Shown: one piece after another, positions 9,278 to 17,640 of the stretch | Layout: every line of letters begins with the position of its first letter | How positions within the stretch are numbered: position 1 is the first letter of the stretch | Assembly (NCBI GenBank): GCA_021286765.1 | Contig: JAJTBS010000006.1 | Coordinates: 62,001 to 126,000 of the forward strand | Direction of reading: 5' to 3' | Origin: Holophagaceae bacterium | GTDB taxonomy: Bacteria > Acidobacteriota > Holophagae > Holophagales > Holophagaceae | Length of the DNA: 64,000 nucleotides | Notes under the pieces: generated by a model | What the model saw: the letters and a program-made list of their open reading frames with translations, nothing else | Databases searched by the model: none | What the model was told of the DNA's origin: nothing | Program-made: the position numbers and the translations under genes

Positions 9278-10921
9278 TCAGCGGAACCGGTCCATGGGGA
9301 GGCAGAAGGACTGCAGGGCCCGGCCCGGGATCACCACCGAGGCCTGGAAGCCGCCCACCCGGAGGGCGTAGGTGACTGCGCCCGGTGCGGCGTTGTAGGC
9401 GATGACGATCAGGTGCCGCCCATCCTGGCGCAGGGCGGCCATGGCGCGGAGGCCATCCGGCGTGGACCCCTGGGGGGAGGTGGTGACCTGAAGGATCCGG
9501 TCTCCGGGCTGGAGGTAGCGGCTGAAATGGGCCAGCACGTAGTAGAGCGGGGTGATGTGCGTCTCGCCGGTGGCCGTGTCCACCATGATCGGCGCCGCGC
9601 AGAAATTCTTCACATGGTTCGGCCCGCCCCGGCGGTCGAGCACGATGTTCCAGTCGATCCAGCCCGCAAATCCGTGATTGAGCCCTTCGATCAGATCCAT
9701 GGCGTAGCGATGCACGGGCGAGTACCTCGGGTGCGCCGGCTTCTCCTCCGGAGGTGCCCAGTAGTACCCCCAGTCGGTGGCGGACGCTGTCCACCACCAG
9801 GCCTCGTTCTTCCAGCCCAGGAAGGCGCCCCGTGGCGAGCTGTCTTCGGTACCGATGCCGTCGATGCAGCCCTCGGTGTGGAGCAGGGCCTTGGTGGGAT
9901 AGCTGGTGCGGAGTTGATCCAGGAGAGGGGTCTGGACGCTGTTGGTGGCGCTGTACCAGTGGAGGCCGGTGCCCCAGACGAAGGCGGCGGCGGCAGGATC
10001 CCCCAGCACCGCCTCGCTGAATCGGAGGGCGTTGGCATCGCGGTTGTGGTCGAATTGGATGACCTTCACACCCGAGAGGCCGTGCTTCGCGAGCTGGGGG
10101 CCAAGGTGGAGCTTGATGTAATCTCGCAGGCTCTCGGCGCTGAACTCCATGCTCTCCCATTGACCGCCATTGCCCACGGGCTCGTTTACTGGCGTGATCC
10201 CCCAGATGGGCACGCCCTCGGCCTGGTAGGCCTGCAGGTACTTCACCATGTACCGGGCAAAGGTGTCGTGGTGCTCGGGCAGCAGGGTTCCGCCCCGCCC
10301 CTGCCCGTACCAGTCGTGGTTGTCCTTCATCCAGGCAGGGGCGGTCCAGGGGCTCGCCACCAGCTTCAGGCGGGGATTCCGGGCCAGGGCATCCTGGATG
10401 AGGGGGAGCAGGGCATAGCTCGGATCCCGGGCCTCCCGGAAGCCCCGCTTGTCCGGGGCGATGCTGAAGTGTTCCAGGGCCCGGTCCTCGGGCACATCGG
10501 CGTAGGAATAGCGCCCCGTCACGCAGAAATCACAGGCGCCGATGGGGGTTCGCGCCATGCTGAAGCGGGCGCCGCCGGGGCCGAAGAAGCGATCGAGAAT
10601 CCCCCTTCTCGCTGGCTCTGGCAGGTGGGCCAGGACGTAGGCAGAAGCCTCGGTCAGGGCGCCGCCGATGCCCTCCAGGGCCTGGCGTCGGACGGATGGA
10701 TCCACGGTGACCGTAACCCCCCCACGGGGAACGCCCCTGGTGAAGGTCAGGCTGGGCATCCGCCGGAAGCGGTCCCCGTTCTCGCTGGTCTGGACGAAGC
10801 CGGCCAGCTTCGGCCCCAGGGGCGCGGCAGTGCTCCCGCCTGGGCGGGGCGGCTCCGGCGCGGCCAGGCAGGCCGTGGCGGCTCCCGAAAGCAGCAAGGA
10901 GACGAGCCGGGGGGAGGTCAT
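9278..10921 (-). CDS. GH30-family glycoside hydrolase (beta-glucosidase/beta-glucanase type)
   Basis: A 547-residue secreted enzyme of glycoside hydrolase family 30, a clan GH-A (beta/alpha)8 barrel with a side beta-domain. Family members split glucosylceramide, beta-1,6-glucan or xylan. The catalytic acid/base is Glu247 in TPVNEP and the nucleophile Glu350 in LLHTEG. Other landmarks are GGALTEASAY near residue 86 and SPWTAPAWMK near residue 190. The N terminus has a short hydrophobic leader ending in ATAC at residues 15-18, a possible weak lipoprotein signal. The ATG at 10921 is preferred over the one at 10969 because it directly precedes the leader. It lies downstream of the lipoprotein gene and behind a strong hairpin. 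In this context a beta-1,6- or beta-1,3-glucan substrate is likely. Confidence 0.88.
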   Translation of the reverse strand: MTSPRLVSLLLSGAATACLAAPEPPRPGGSTAAPLGPKLAGFVQTSENGDRFRRMPSLTFTRGVPRGGVTVTVDPSVRRQALEGIGGALTEASAYVLAHLPEPARRGILDRFFGPGGARFSMARTPIGACDFCVTGRYSYADVPEDRALEHFSIAPDKRGFREARDPSYALLPLIQDALARNPRLKLVASPWTAPAWMKDNHDWYGQGRGGTLLPEHHDTFARYMVKYLQAYQAEGVPIWGITPVNEPVGNGGQWESMEFSAESLRDYIKLHLGPQLAKHGLSGVKVIQFDHNRDANALRFSEAVLGDPAAAAFVWGTGLHWYSATNSVQTPLLDQLRTSYPTKALLHTEGCIDGIGTEDSSPRGAFLGWKNEAWWWTASATDWGYYWAPPEEKPAHPRYSPVHRYAMDLIEGLNHGFAGWIDWNIVLDRRGGPNHVKNFCAAPIMVDTATGETHITPLYYVLAHFSRYLQPGDRILQVTTSPQGSTPDGLRAMAALRQDGRHLIVIAYNAAPGAVTYALRVGGFQASVVIPGRALQSFCLPMDRFR

Positions 10922-11013
10922 GTCGCCAGCCGATCTGAGGGGGGCTGGCCGGGGCCGCCCACGGCCCACCCGCCTCCGGGCCAGGGGACGTCCGCCGCCA
11001 GAAGGGGAGAAAT

Positions 11014-11054
11014 CCGCAGGCCGCCCCGGGGGCTGGTTCCGGGGCGGCCTGCGG
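11014..11054 (-). terminator. Strong GC hairpin between lipoprotein and GH30 genes
   Basis: Two 16-bp arms (11014-11029 and 11039-11054) are perfectly complementary around a 9-nt loop, starting 24 bp after the stop of the lipoprotein gene. The stem is nearly all G/C. No clear T-run follows on the minus strand (ATTTCTCC), so it may be a partial terminator or an RNA-stabilising 3' hairpin that lowers GH30 expression relative to the lipoprotein. Confidence 0.6.
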
Positions 11055-11078
11055 GAGGGATCACGGAATCGGATTCCT

Positions 11079-13022
11079 TCAGTGGAAGTAGATGTTGTCC
11101 AGGTAGAAATGCCCGGCGGAGGTGGTGTCGAACTTGAGCTGCCGGATGGTGGTCAGGTCAAACCCGCCCTGGGTGATGGGAATCTCCAAGTCGGTCCAGA
11201 CGCCCTGGGTGAGGGGGCCCGCATCGATTCCATACTCCCCGGACGCATTGATGGGATAGACCTTGAGGTTGGTCCCATCGGGCGTCCAGTAGCTGATGTG
11301 AAGGGTGGTCTTCCCGGTGATGTTGAGGGAGCCGGCGGCACCTCCTGTGGGAGAGACGTTGATGCCCTGGTAGTTCACCAGGTTCATGAGCTTGATGGTC
11401 TTGGCGGCCACCACGACATCGGCGATGGAGCCTCCCTGGCCCCAATTGGGGTTCCAGTCGCCCACGAGCAGGTCGGTGTAGGTTCCGCTGCTGTTCAGCA
11501 GGGAGATGACGCTGGCGGCAGGCAGGCCTGGCGCGGCCGGGAGGGTGGTGGGCGCGGTGGGGCTGTGGAAGTAGATGTTGTCCAGGTAGAAGTGGCCGGG
11601 GGCGCTGGTCACGAACTTGAGCTGCCGGATGGTGGTCAGATCGAAGCCCGCCTGGTCGATGGGGATCTCCAACTCTGCCCAGGCACCCTGGGTGAGGGGT
11701 CCGGCATCGATGGCGTATTCGCCGGCGGCATTGATGGGGAAGACCTGCAGGTTGCTGCCGTCGGCGGTCCAGTAGCTGATGTGGAGGGTGGCCTTGCCTG
11801 TGATGTCGATGGCGCCCGCGGGCCCTCCCGTGGGAGAGACGTTGACGCCCTGGTAGTTCACCAGGTTCATGAGCTTGATGGTTTTGGCGGCCACCACGAC
11901 ATCGGCGATGGAGCCCCCCTGGCCCCAGTTGGGATTCCAGTCGCCCACCGGGATGTTGGTGTAAGTGTCGCTGCTGTTCAGCAGGGAGATGACCTTGGTG
12001 GCAGACAGGGACGGGGCGTCGGGCAGGGTGGTCGGGGCGGTCACGATCGGCGAAACGAGTGGTGGCGCCGAGGGCATGGAGGTGCCAAGGAAGCTGATGG
12101 GGCCCACGTAGTAGACCTGATCGGCCCCGGGAACGTTGCCGAAGTTCGGGAACAGGGAGAGCTTGTTGTAGGTGAACGCGGGGTTCAGGGCAGGAGTGCC
12201 CGCGCTCGGGGTGGCCATGTCGAAGGTCAGGGTCTGCCAGCCGGTGGTGGCGATGGCATCGGTTTCCACGGCGTGGCCACCATCATTCGCGTCCTCGACC
12301 TTCAGCTTGAAGCTGGCTCCGGCAACCGGCGAGTAGACCACGGCAGTCAGCTTGGTGTGCAGCGACGAGAAGGGGATGGTGCCGATGGAGTCCAGGTAGC
12401 CCACGGAGAAGGTCGTCCCCGCCCAGAACTGGGCGCCACCGGTCTTGACGACCTGCACGACCGGCGTGGCGGGCCCACCGGCCGGCGCGCCCACGGCCGG
12501 AAGGGTGGAGACGGTCCCTCCGAAATCCGTCGTTTTGTAGGTCAGCCCGGGGGTGCTGAAATCCAGGGCCGCATAGGAGACCGGACCGACCACCGTGTTG
12601 AAGGCCTGCGAGACGTGGCTGGCGGCCAGGTTCAGGTTGCCCGCGAGATCGCTGAAGGAGCCCGCCGCGATGGTGATCTGCATGGAACCCGTGGTGTCGG
12701 CCGGCGGGCTCACGATCAGGGTGTAGTGGGTCGGGTCCACCTTGATCAGGGTCGGAGCCGGTGTGCCGTTCGTGATGGCGATGTCGCCGAGGGTGAAGCT
12801 GGAGCCCACATCCTCGCTGAACGTGAAGGTCACCGTGATGGGGGCTGTGATCGGGCTTGCGGTCGTTCCGCTGAGGGCCACCGTGGGCGAGGTGGTGTCG
12901 GGAGTGGCGGCCGGGGCGGCCGGCTTCGAGGACTTCCCGCCGCAGCCCACCTGCAGCAGGGGCAGGACTGTCGTGAGGAGCCCCGCCGCCAGGAGCATCC
13001 TCCGGATTCGATCGGTCGTCAT
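11079..13022 (-). CDS. Carbohydrate-binding-type lipoprotein with two tandem C-terminal modules
   Basis: A 647-residue predicted lipoprotein. A hydrophobic leader ends at a lipobox (LLQVGCGG), with the lipidated Cys at about residue 27. A bacterial Ig-like domain follows (~40-130, starting DTTSPTVALSG), then a beta-sandwich region (~140-310) and two nearly identical 161-residue modules (~326-486 and ~487-647). Each module contains GDWNPNWGQGGS and ends YLDNIYFH. Modules of this type occur in laminarinases and glycan-binding lipoproteins of Bacteroidota, so a role in holding beta-glucan at the surface is likely; no enzyme motif is present. The ATG at 13022 has a clear AGAAGGAGAG ribosome site. 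The last gene of the promoter pair at 17641 carries the same module. Confidence 0.82.
   Translation of the reverse strand: MTTDRIRRMLLAAGLLTTVLPLLQVGCGGKSSKPAAPAATPDTTSPTVALSGTTASPITAPITVTFTFSEDVGSSFTLGDIAITNGTPAPTLIKVDPTHYTLIVSPPADTTGSMQITIAAGSFSDLAGNLNLAASHVSQAFNTVVGPVSYAALDFSTPGLTYKTTDFGGTVSTLPAVGAPAGGPATPVVQVVKTGGAQFWAGTTFSVGYLDSIGTIPFSSLHTKLTAVVYSPVAGASFKLKVEDANDGGHAVETDAIATTGWQTLTFDMATPSAGTPALNPAFTYNKLSLFPNFGNVPGADQVYYVGPISFLGTSMPSAPPLVSPIVTAPTTLPDAPSLSATKVISLLNSSDTYTNIPVGDWNPNWGQGGSIADVVVAAKTIKLMNLVNYQGVNVSPTGGPAGAIDITGKATLHISYWTADGSNLQVFPINAAGEYAIDAGPLTQGAWAELEIPIDQAGFDLTTIRQLKFVTSAPGHFYLDNIYFHSPTAPTTLPAAPGLPAASVISLLNSSGTYTDLLVGDWNPNWGQGGSIADVVVAAKTIKLMNLVNYQGINVSPTGGAAGSLNITGKTTLHISYWTPDGTNLKVYPINASGEYGIDAGPLTQGVWTDLEIPITQGGFDLTTIRQLKFDTTSAGHFYLDNIYFH
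11082..12047 (-). repeat. In-frame 483-bp tandem direct repeat
   Basis: The stretch beginning at 11082 (GTGGAAGTAGATGTTGTCC on the plus strand) recurs at 11565, a period of 483 bp or exactly 161 codons. Similarity persists through both units, to about 11557 and 12040. It encodes the two C-terminal modules of the lipoprotein. High nucleotide identity points to recent duplication or gene conversion. Confidence 0.85.
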
Positions 13023-13140
13023 GTGCTCTCCTTCTGTGGGTTCGGCGCAGGTCCGGACGGAAGACCGGACATCGGTCAGGTGGTTCACAGCGCAGGTGCT
13101 GAAACAGGCATGGGGATCAAAGGATGTCGAGTGAGCATCC

Positions 13141-13182
13141 CAAGGCTGGTCTCAAAAAAATGGTGGATCAATGATCTTTTTT
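13141..13182 (-). promoter_or_regulatory. Conserved 42-bp promoter/operator element, copy B
   Basis: Read on the minus strand, this begins AAAAAAGATCAT and ends ACCAGCCTTG. It matches the plus-strand element at 17379-17420 at 30 of 42 positions without gaps, including the first 12 and 8 of the last 10. It lies about 120 bp upstream of the lipoprotein start at 13022. The rest of the 254-bp gap from 13023 to 13276 shows nothing else I can name. The sharp AT-richness in an otherwise G+C-rich region supports promoter activity. The likely ligand is the XylR-type regulator encoded at 15944-17146, by inference. Confidence 0.6.
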
Positions 13183-13276
13183 TGGAATTCGAGGCGCGTT
13201 TTTTGGAACCTGCCGGGCTGGTTCCCGGAAGCGGATGTCCTGTCCGCCCCGGCCGGGGCCCTTCACCTGACCGGGT

Positions 13277-14929
13277 TCACTCCTTGACGCGGATCGGGTC
13301 CGCCCAAGTGCCTGGATAGAGGTATCGATGGGCGCGGATGGTCCTGGAGAACTTGCCGAACCGCACGTCGATGCCCGCATAGATCGCCAGCATCGGGGAT
13401 TGCTGCGGGGGGGCATAGGCATCCGCGAAGGCCAGGTGCTTCTGCTTCGGATCCACCGCCTTCACCCGGGCCTCCGCGCGGTCCCAGCCCTTGTGGTGAG
13501 AGAAGGCGTACCGGACCTCCTCCCCGAGGTTGAAGGGTGTGTCGTTCCACAGCTCCACCTCGACCGGCACCTCCCGGAGACCGTCCAGGTCGGTGACGGG
13601 GGTGCGGATCTCCAGGCGGGGCCACGAGACGGGATCCTTCCCGGTCAGCACGATGAGGGTCTCGTGCTTGAGCAGCCGGCCTGTGGCGTCGAGGGCTTCG
13701 ATGACCAGTTCGCGGTCACGGAGCCCCTCCCCAGGGAACAGCAGGGTTCCCGACACATATCCATGGGCATCGGGGGTCAGCTCTGCGATGAGCGCGTCCA
13801 GGTGGACGACCCGCAGCCGCTTGACGCCCGCTTGGCAGAAGGCCTCGACGGGGACCTCGTTCCGGTAGAACGCCTGGTTCTTGGGGGAGGTGATCAGGGC
13901 CTGGTTGTAGCGCTTCAGGGCATGCCAGGCAGGGCGGGGGTAGCCGACCGTGTCCTTGAGGTTGCGGAAACCGAGGAGGCCGAACCACTCCTCCGCCTCA
14001 TCGTTGTGGATCGCGGGCGCTCCCGATTTCCACCAGCCGTCGGCGTAGTAGAAGGGGCAGAGCCCGGTGGCGCCGGAATCCAGAATGTCCCGGTAGTAGC
14101 GGACCATGGCCTCCGCCTGCTGCTCCAGCGTGTTCCCGCCGTACAGGCCGCTTCCCTGCCGGGAGACCGAACGGCCGAATTCGGTCAGCAGGACGGGCTT
14201 GCCCTGGCCGAGAGACTCGGTGATGGCGCGCTGGGATTGGGCGAACCCGTGGGTGAAGTTGGCCCCGTCCCGGTAGTCGTAGGCATTCCGGGCATAGACA
14301 TCGAACAGGTTCATGTCGAGCCACTCGGTGATGGCGGTGTTCCCGGAGATCGTCACGGGAATGCCCGGGTGCAGCTCGTGGATGAGCCCGGTGGCGCGGG
14401 CCCACAGGTCCCGCGTCGCCAGGGCCCCGACCTTGCGGAGGTGCTCGGGCATGGGCTCATTCATGATCAGGTAGGTGATCACGCAGTCGTACTTGTGGGA
14501 GTAGCCCAGCACCTGCCGGATCAGAGCCAGGTTCTTCTCCACCACCTGCGCATCCGAGAAGTCCTCATCCGGCTTCAGCCAGATCCCGAAGATGACCTTC
14601 AGCCCCGAGGCCTGGACCACTTTGAGCTCGGCCTCGGACATCTGGGACCAGGTCCGGATGCCATTGAACCCGGCCGCCTTGATGATCCGTAAGTCGCGCC
14701 GGACCTGGGCGAGGTTCCGGCCCGGCGTCTCGTAGGGGACTTCGCCGGGGCGGGCGCCGGACTCGTACCCGATGGCGTTGATCAAGCATTTGCGGCCCTT
14801 GAGGTAGTACCAGCCGTCCTTCAGGACGACGGCGGCCCCGGACCGGGTCGGTGGTGAGGCGAGGGCCCCTGGGGCGGTGCTGGAAAGGGCCGCCAGGGAC
14901 AGCAGGCAGTGGATCAATCGCTTGCGCAC
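13277..14929 (-). CDS. Clan GH-A (GH2/GH5-like TIM-barrel) glycoside hydrolase
   Basis: A 550-residue exported protein with a signal peptide (residues 1-25, ending ALASPP). It has a (beta/alpha)8 barrel at ~40-345 and a C-terminal beta-sandwich region (~380-550). The predicted acid/base is Glu158 in LIMNEP and the nucleophile Glu250 in LLTEFG, the standard clan GH-A pair. The opening, a beta-strand followed by GINAIGYE-like sequence, resembles the catalytic domain of GH2 enzymes without their N-terminal sandwich domains. The exact family cannot be fixed by eye; GH2-type, GH5-type or GH158 are possible. It is second in an operon behind GH16 (52-bp gap), so a beta-glucan substrate is the working guess. 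Confidence 0.8.
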   Translation of the reverse strand: MRKRLIHCLLSLAALSSTAPGALASPPTRSGAAVVLKDGWYYLKGRKCLINAIGYESGARPGEVPYETPGRNLAQVRRDLRIIKAAGFNGIRTWSQMSEAELKVVQASGLKVIFGIWLKPDEDFSDAQVVEKNLALIRQVLGYSHKYDCVITYLIMNEPMPEHLRKVGALATRDLWARATGLIHELHPGIPVTISGNTAITEWLDMNLFDVYARNAYDYRDGANFTHGFAQSQRAITESLGQGKPVLLTEFGRSVSRQGSGLYGGNTLEQQAEAMVRYYRDILDSGATGLCPFYYADGWWKSGAPAIHNDEAEEWFGLLGFRNLKDTVGYPRPAWHALKRYNQALITSPKNQAFYRNEVPVEAFCQAGVKRLRVVHLDALIAELTPDAHGYVSGTLLFPGEGLRDRELVIEALDATGRLLKHETLIVLTGKDPVSWPRLEIRTPVTDLDGLREVPVEVELWNDTPFNLGEEVRYAFSHHKGWDRAEARVKAVDPKQKHLAFADAYAPPQQSPMLAIYAGIDVRFGKFSRTIRAHRYLYPGTWADPIRVKE

Positions 14930-14981
14930 AGGGGACCCTCCGGGATCGTTCGATCCGGTTCCTTGCGGGGTGGATGAGAGG

Positions 14982-15827
14982 CTAGGAGCGGCGGTAGACG
15001 CGGACGTAGTCCACCAGCATCTGCTGGGGGAAGGTGGTGGATCCGTCGGGTGCGCCGGGCCAGTTCCCGCCCACGGCCACGTTCAGGATCAGGAAGAAGG
15101 GGTGGTCGAAGACCCACACCGATCCGTTGTTGGGGAGATCCGCCGGGGTGCGGGTGGCATAGAGGATGCCGTCCACGTAGAAGCGGATCTGGTTGCCTTC
15201 CCACTCCACGGCGTACACATGGAAATCATCGGCATATTTCCCGGCGGCCAGGGTTTTGCCGGCGCCGATGCTGGTACCACCGCTGTAGCCCGGCCCATGG
15301 ATGGTGCCGTGCACGATGGCGGGTTCGTAGCCGACATTCTCCATGATGTCGATCTCCCCGCAGGTGGGCCAGCCGTTGGTGCTGACGTCGTTTCCGAGCA
15401 TCCAAAAGGCCGGCCAGAGCCCCTGGCCAGCGGGGATCTTGATGCGGGCCTCGAAGCGTCCACTGGACTGGGAGAAGAGCCCCTGGGTCTTGAGCCGGGC
15501 GGAGGTGTAGTCGCGGCTGATGCCGTCGGTGCCGGTGAAGGTCTCCTTGGCGGCCGTGATGACCAGGTTGCCGTTCTGGACCACGACATTCTGGGTCCGG
15601 TTGGTGTAGGTCTGCAGTTCGCCGTTCCCCCAGCCGCCGCCTCCAAGGTCATAGGTCCACTTGGCGGGGTCCGGGGCGCTCCCGTTGGCGCCGCTGAATT
15701 CATCGCTCCAACTCAGCACCCAGGAGCCAGAGGGGTTGCCGGGGCCCGCCGTCTGGGGCGTGGAGGATCCTCCACAGCCCATGCCCAGGCTGAAGGCGAG
15801 TGCGAGGAGGCAGGGCAGGGTTCTCAT
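14982..15827 (-). CDS. GH16-family endo-beta-1,3-glucanase (laminarinase-type), lipoprotein
   Basis: A 281-residue enzyme of glycoside hydrolase family 16 that cuts inside beta-1,3(-1,4)-glucans such as laminarin. The catalytic signature GEIDIMENVG gives nucleophile Glu158, helper Asp160 and acid/base Glu163. Conserved Trp-rich strands (GLWPAFWML near residue 137) line the cleft. A lipobox, LGMGCGG, with Cys18 suggests anchoring to a membrane. The ATG at 15827 is chosen because it starts the signal peptide; the open frame upstream to 16040 is not protein-like. The start has a GAAGGAAG ribosome site. It is first gene of the GH16-GH-A pair and is transcribed towards lower coordinates from the gap after the regulator. 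Confidence 0.93.
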   Translation of the reverse strand: MRTLPCLLALAFSLGMGCGGSSTPQTAGPGNPSGSWVLSWSDEFSGANGSAPDPAKWTYDLGGGGWGNGELQTYTNRTQNVVVQNGNLVITAAKETFTGTDGISRDYTSARLKTQGLFSQSSGRFEARIKIPAGQGLWPAFWMLGNDVSTNGWPTCGEIDIMENVGYEPAIVHGTIHGPGYSGGTSIGAGKTLAAGKYADDFHVYAVEWEGNQIRFYVDGILYATRTPADLPNNGSVWVFDHPFFLILNVAVGGNWPGAPDGSTTFPQQMLVDYVRVYRRS

Positions 15828-15883
15828 GGCGGATGCTTCCTTCGGCAGGGGAGGCCCCCAGGATGCCCTCCCCAAAAGAGGCC

Positions 15884-15904
15884 TGGGAATAGTCATTTTT
15901 CCCA
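15884..15904. promoter_or_regulatory. Inverted repeat upstream of GH16
   Basis: TGGGAA and TTCCCA flank a 9-bp spacer (AT-rich, TAGTCATTT), 57 bp before the GH16 start. The symmetry and the AT-rich centre in the promoter gap make it a candidate operator. It does not match the 42-bp element shared by the two lipoprotein genes closely enough to be called a third copy. Confidence 0.35.
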
Positions 15905-15943
15905 AACAGTCGCCGGATTTCCTTGGGATCCGGGCGCCGGCGC

Positions 15944-17146
15944 TCAGCGTCTCGACAGCCCCGCGCGGTAGAGGGCCGGGGTTCTCCCGGTCTCCCGCTT
16001 GAAGAACCGGCAGAAGTAAGTGGCCGAGTTGAACCCGCACTCCCGTCCAACCTCCTCCACGGACAGGCTGGTGTTCTCGAGCAGCCTCATGCCCCGGTTG
16101 AGCCGGACCCTAAGCACCTCCCCGGCCACGGAGCGCCCGAGGTGCTTCTTGAACAGGTTGTCCAGGGTCGATCGCGAGCACCCGGCCTGCTCGCAGACCT
16201 GCTCCACCGATATCCCGTGGCAGGCCCGGTCCCGGATGATGCGGGAGGCTGAAACGACCGTGGGGTCCTCGGCGGTGGTGATGTCCGTGGACTGGCGCTC
16301 GACGACGCGCAGGGGGGGGTGGTGGTAGAGCCTCGGCTCCACATGGCCGCCATCCAGGATGCGCATCAGCATCTCCGAAGCGAGCTGCCCGATCCCCTCC
16401 GTGTCCGGGGCGATGCTGGTCAGGGTGGGACGGCAGAGGCGGCAGAGGATGTCGTCATTGTCCACGCCAATCACTGAGATTTCGGTCGGCATGGAGATGC
16501 CCAGATCCCGGCAGGCGGTGATGATCTGCTGGCCCCGGGTGTCGTTGCAGGCCAGGATCGCCATGGGCTTGGGCAGCTCGGCCAGCCAGAGCGCCAGGGC
16601 CTGCTCGTACTCCAGGCCCCGCATCTCCCGGAACTGGAGGTTGATGGAGGCGGAGACCTTGGGGGATGGCTGGTAGACGCTGATCTCCTGACCCCGGGCG
16701 GCGAAGATGCGCCGGAAGGCTTCGGACCGGCGGTCGGAGAAGAAAATGCCGGGGTAGCCGCAGAAGGCGAAGTTGATGAACCCGGCCTGGGTGAAGAAGT
16801 CGGCGGCCAGCTGGGCCACAATCGCGGGGTCTGTGTCGATCACGGGAGAGTCGGGGCAATTGCCTTCGCCCTGGACGTCCACGATCGGGACGCCCAGGGA
16901 TTTGATCTGGCGTCCGAGGTCCGGGTTGGTGATGAATCCGATGATCCCGTCGATGTGCCCCTTCTTGAGCCAAGAGGGGAGCTTCATGAACTCGGCCCGC
17001 TCGTAGGGGAAGATCAGCACATCCTCGCGTTCCAGGGCATAGGTGGCCACCCCGCGGCAAATGCCCCGGCTGTAGCCGCCGGCGGCCGGGACCAGGAGCG
17101 CAATGTGGCGGATGGATGGCATGGCAAAAAGGATCTTACGCCTCAC
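15944..17146 (-). CDS. XylR-type transcriptional regulator (PBP1 sensor + AraC DNA-binding domain)
   Basis: A 400-residue cytoplasmic regulator. Residues ~10-285 form a LacI-like periplasmic-binding-protein fold that binds sugar (ICRGVATYA, VIGVDNDDILCRL). Residues ~295-400 form an AraC double helix-turn-helix ending CGFNSATYFCRFFKRETG. This order, sensor first and AraC domain last, is that of E. coli XylR. Two starts are possible, Met1 at 17146 or Met9 at 17122; neither changes the domains. Its central position between the minus-strand hydrolases and the plus-strand transport operon makes it the likely switch of the glucan locus. The ligand is probably glucose or a gluco-oligosaccharide, by inference. 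Confidence 0.92.
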   Translation of the reverse strand: MRRKILFAMPSIRHIALLVPAAGGYSRGICRGVATYALEREDVLIFPYERAEFMKLPSWLKKGHIDGIIGFITNPDLGRQIKSLGVPIVDVQGEGNCPDSPVIDTDPAIVAQLAADFFTQAGFINFAFCGYPGIFFSDRRSEAFRRIFAARGQEISVYQPSPKVSASINLQFREMRGLEYEQALALWLAELPKPMAILACNDTRGQQIITACRDLGISMPTEISVIGVDNDDILCRLCRPTLTSIAPDTEGIGQLASEMLMRILDGGHVEPRLYHHPPLRVVERQSTDITTAEDPTVVSASRIIRDRACHGISVEQVCEQAGCSRSTLDNLFKKHLGRSVAGEVLRVRLNRGMRLLENTSLSVEEVGRECGFNSATYFCRFFKRETGRTPALYRAGLSRR

Positions 17147-17378
17147 CTATTTCGCGGGCCCAGGGAATTCGGCGCAGAAACCCCGCGGTGTGCAGGGACC
17201 CGCGGGGACCGGGGTGAGGAGGTCACAGTCACGGAAGGGCGGGGGCCGTGGCGACCTGGGCTCAGGCACCATGGGACCTGGAGGCCTCCGGGAAAGGGGG
17301 CCCTCTCGGGTGGGGAAGCTGTCAAATGGGGGCATCCACACGGGGACTCGGGCCTCCTAAAAATCACCCGCAAAAATG

Positions 17379-17420
17379 AAAAAAGATCATATACAAGCCC
17401 TATTTTAGAAATCAGGCTTG
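17379..17420 (+). promoter_or_regulatory. Conserved 42-bp promoter/operator element, copy A
   Basis: AAAAAAGATCAT, then 30 bp ending ATCAGGCTTG, on the plus strand about 220 bp upstream of the lipoprotein gene at 17641. Thirty of 42 positions match the minus-strand copy at 13141-13182 in the same orientation relative to its gene. It sits in the 494-bp gap 17147-17640 between the regulator and the lipoprotein. The gap is G+C-rich outside this stretch and shows no other gene or RNA that I can support. Confidence 0.6.
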
Positions 17421-17640
17421 CCCAGTCTTCTTTGAACCAAGTTGCCCGGGGGCGCCTTGAGGTCCCACGACCGATCGGTCCCCTGCGAAGCCAAGCCGAA
17501 CCGGTCCAGGCGTTCATGCCCTGGGCCAGGTGAGGTTCCGCGGACAGATCCGCGGAAGCGGAGCCCCAGGCAACAAGATCCCTTCCGCAGTCCTACGTGA
17601 TCCCGCTCCGGTACGACCATTCCATTCATAGGAGTGCACC

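Noticed and set aside
10668-13319. An 883-codon plus-strand frame opposite the lipoprotein and GH30 genes
   Set aside because: Repetitive, low-complexity translation caused by the antisense of the duplicated modules; no start signal or domain.
13277-14929. Assignment of the clan GH-A hydrolase to GH158 (endo-beta-1,3-glucanase)
   Set aside because: Attractive from context, but the visible motifs (MNEP, TEFG) are shared by several GH-A families; no decisive residue was recognised.
15862-15904. A possible third copy of the 42-bp glucan element upstream of GH16
   Set aside because: An A-run and a TTTT-G block occur at about the right distance, but only about 13 of 42 positions match and the spacing is off by one; not separable from chance.
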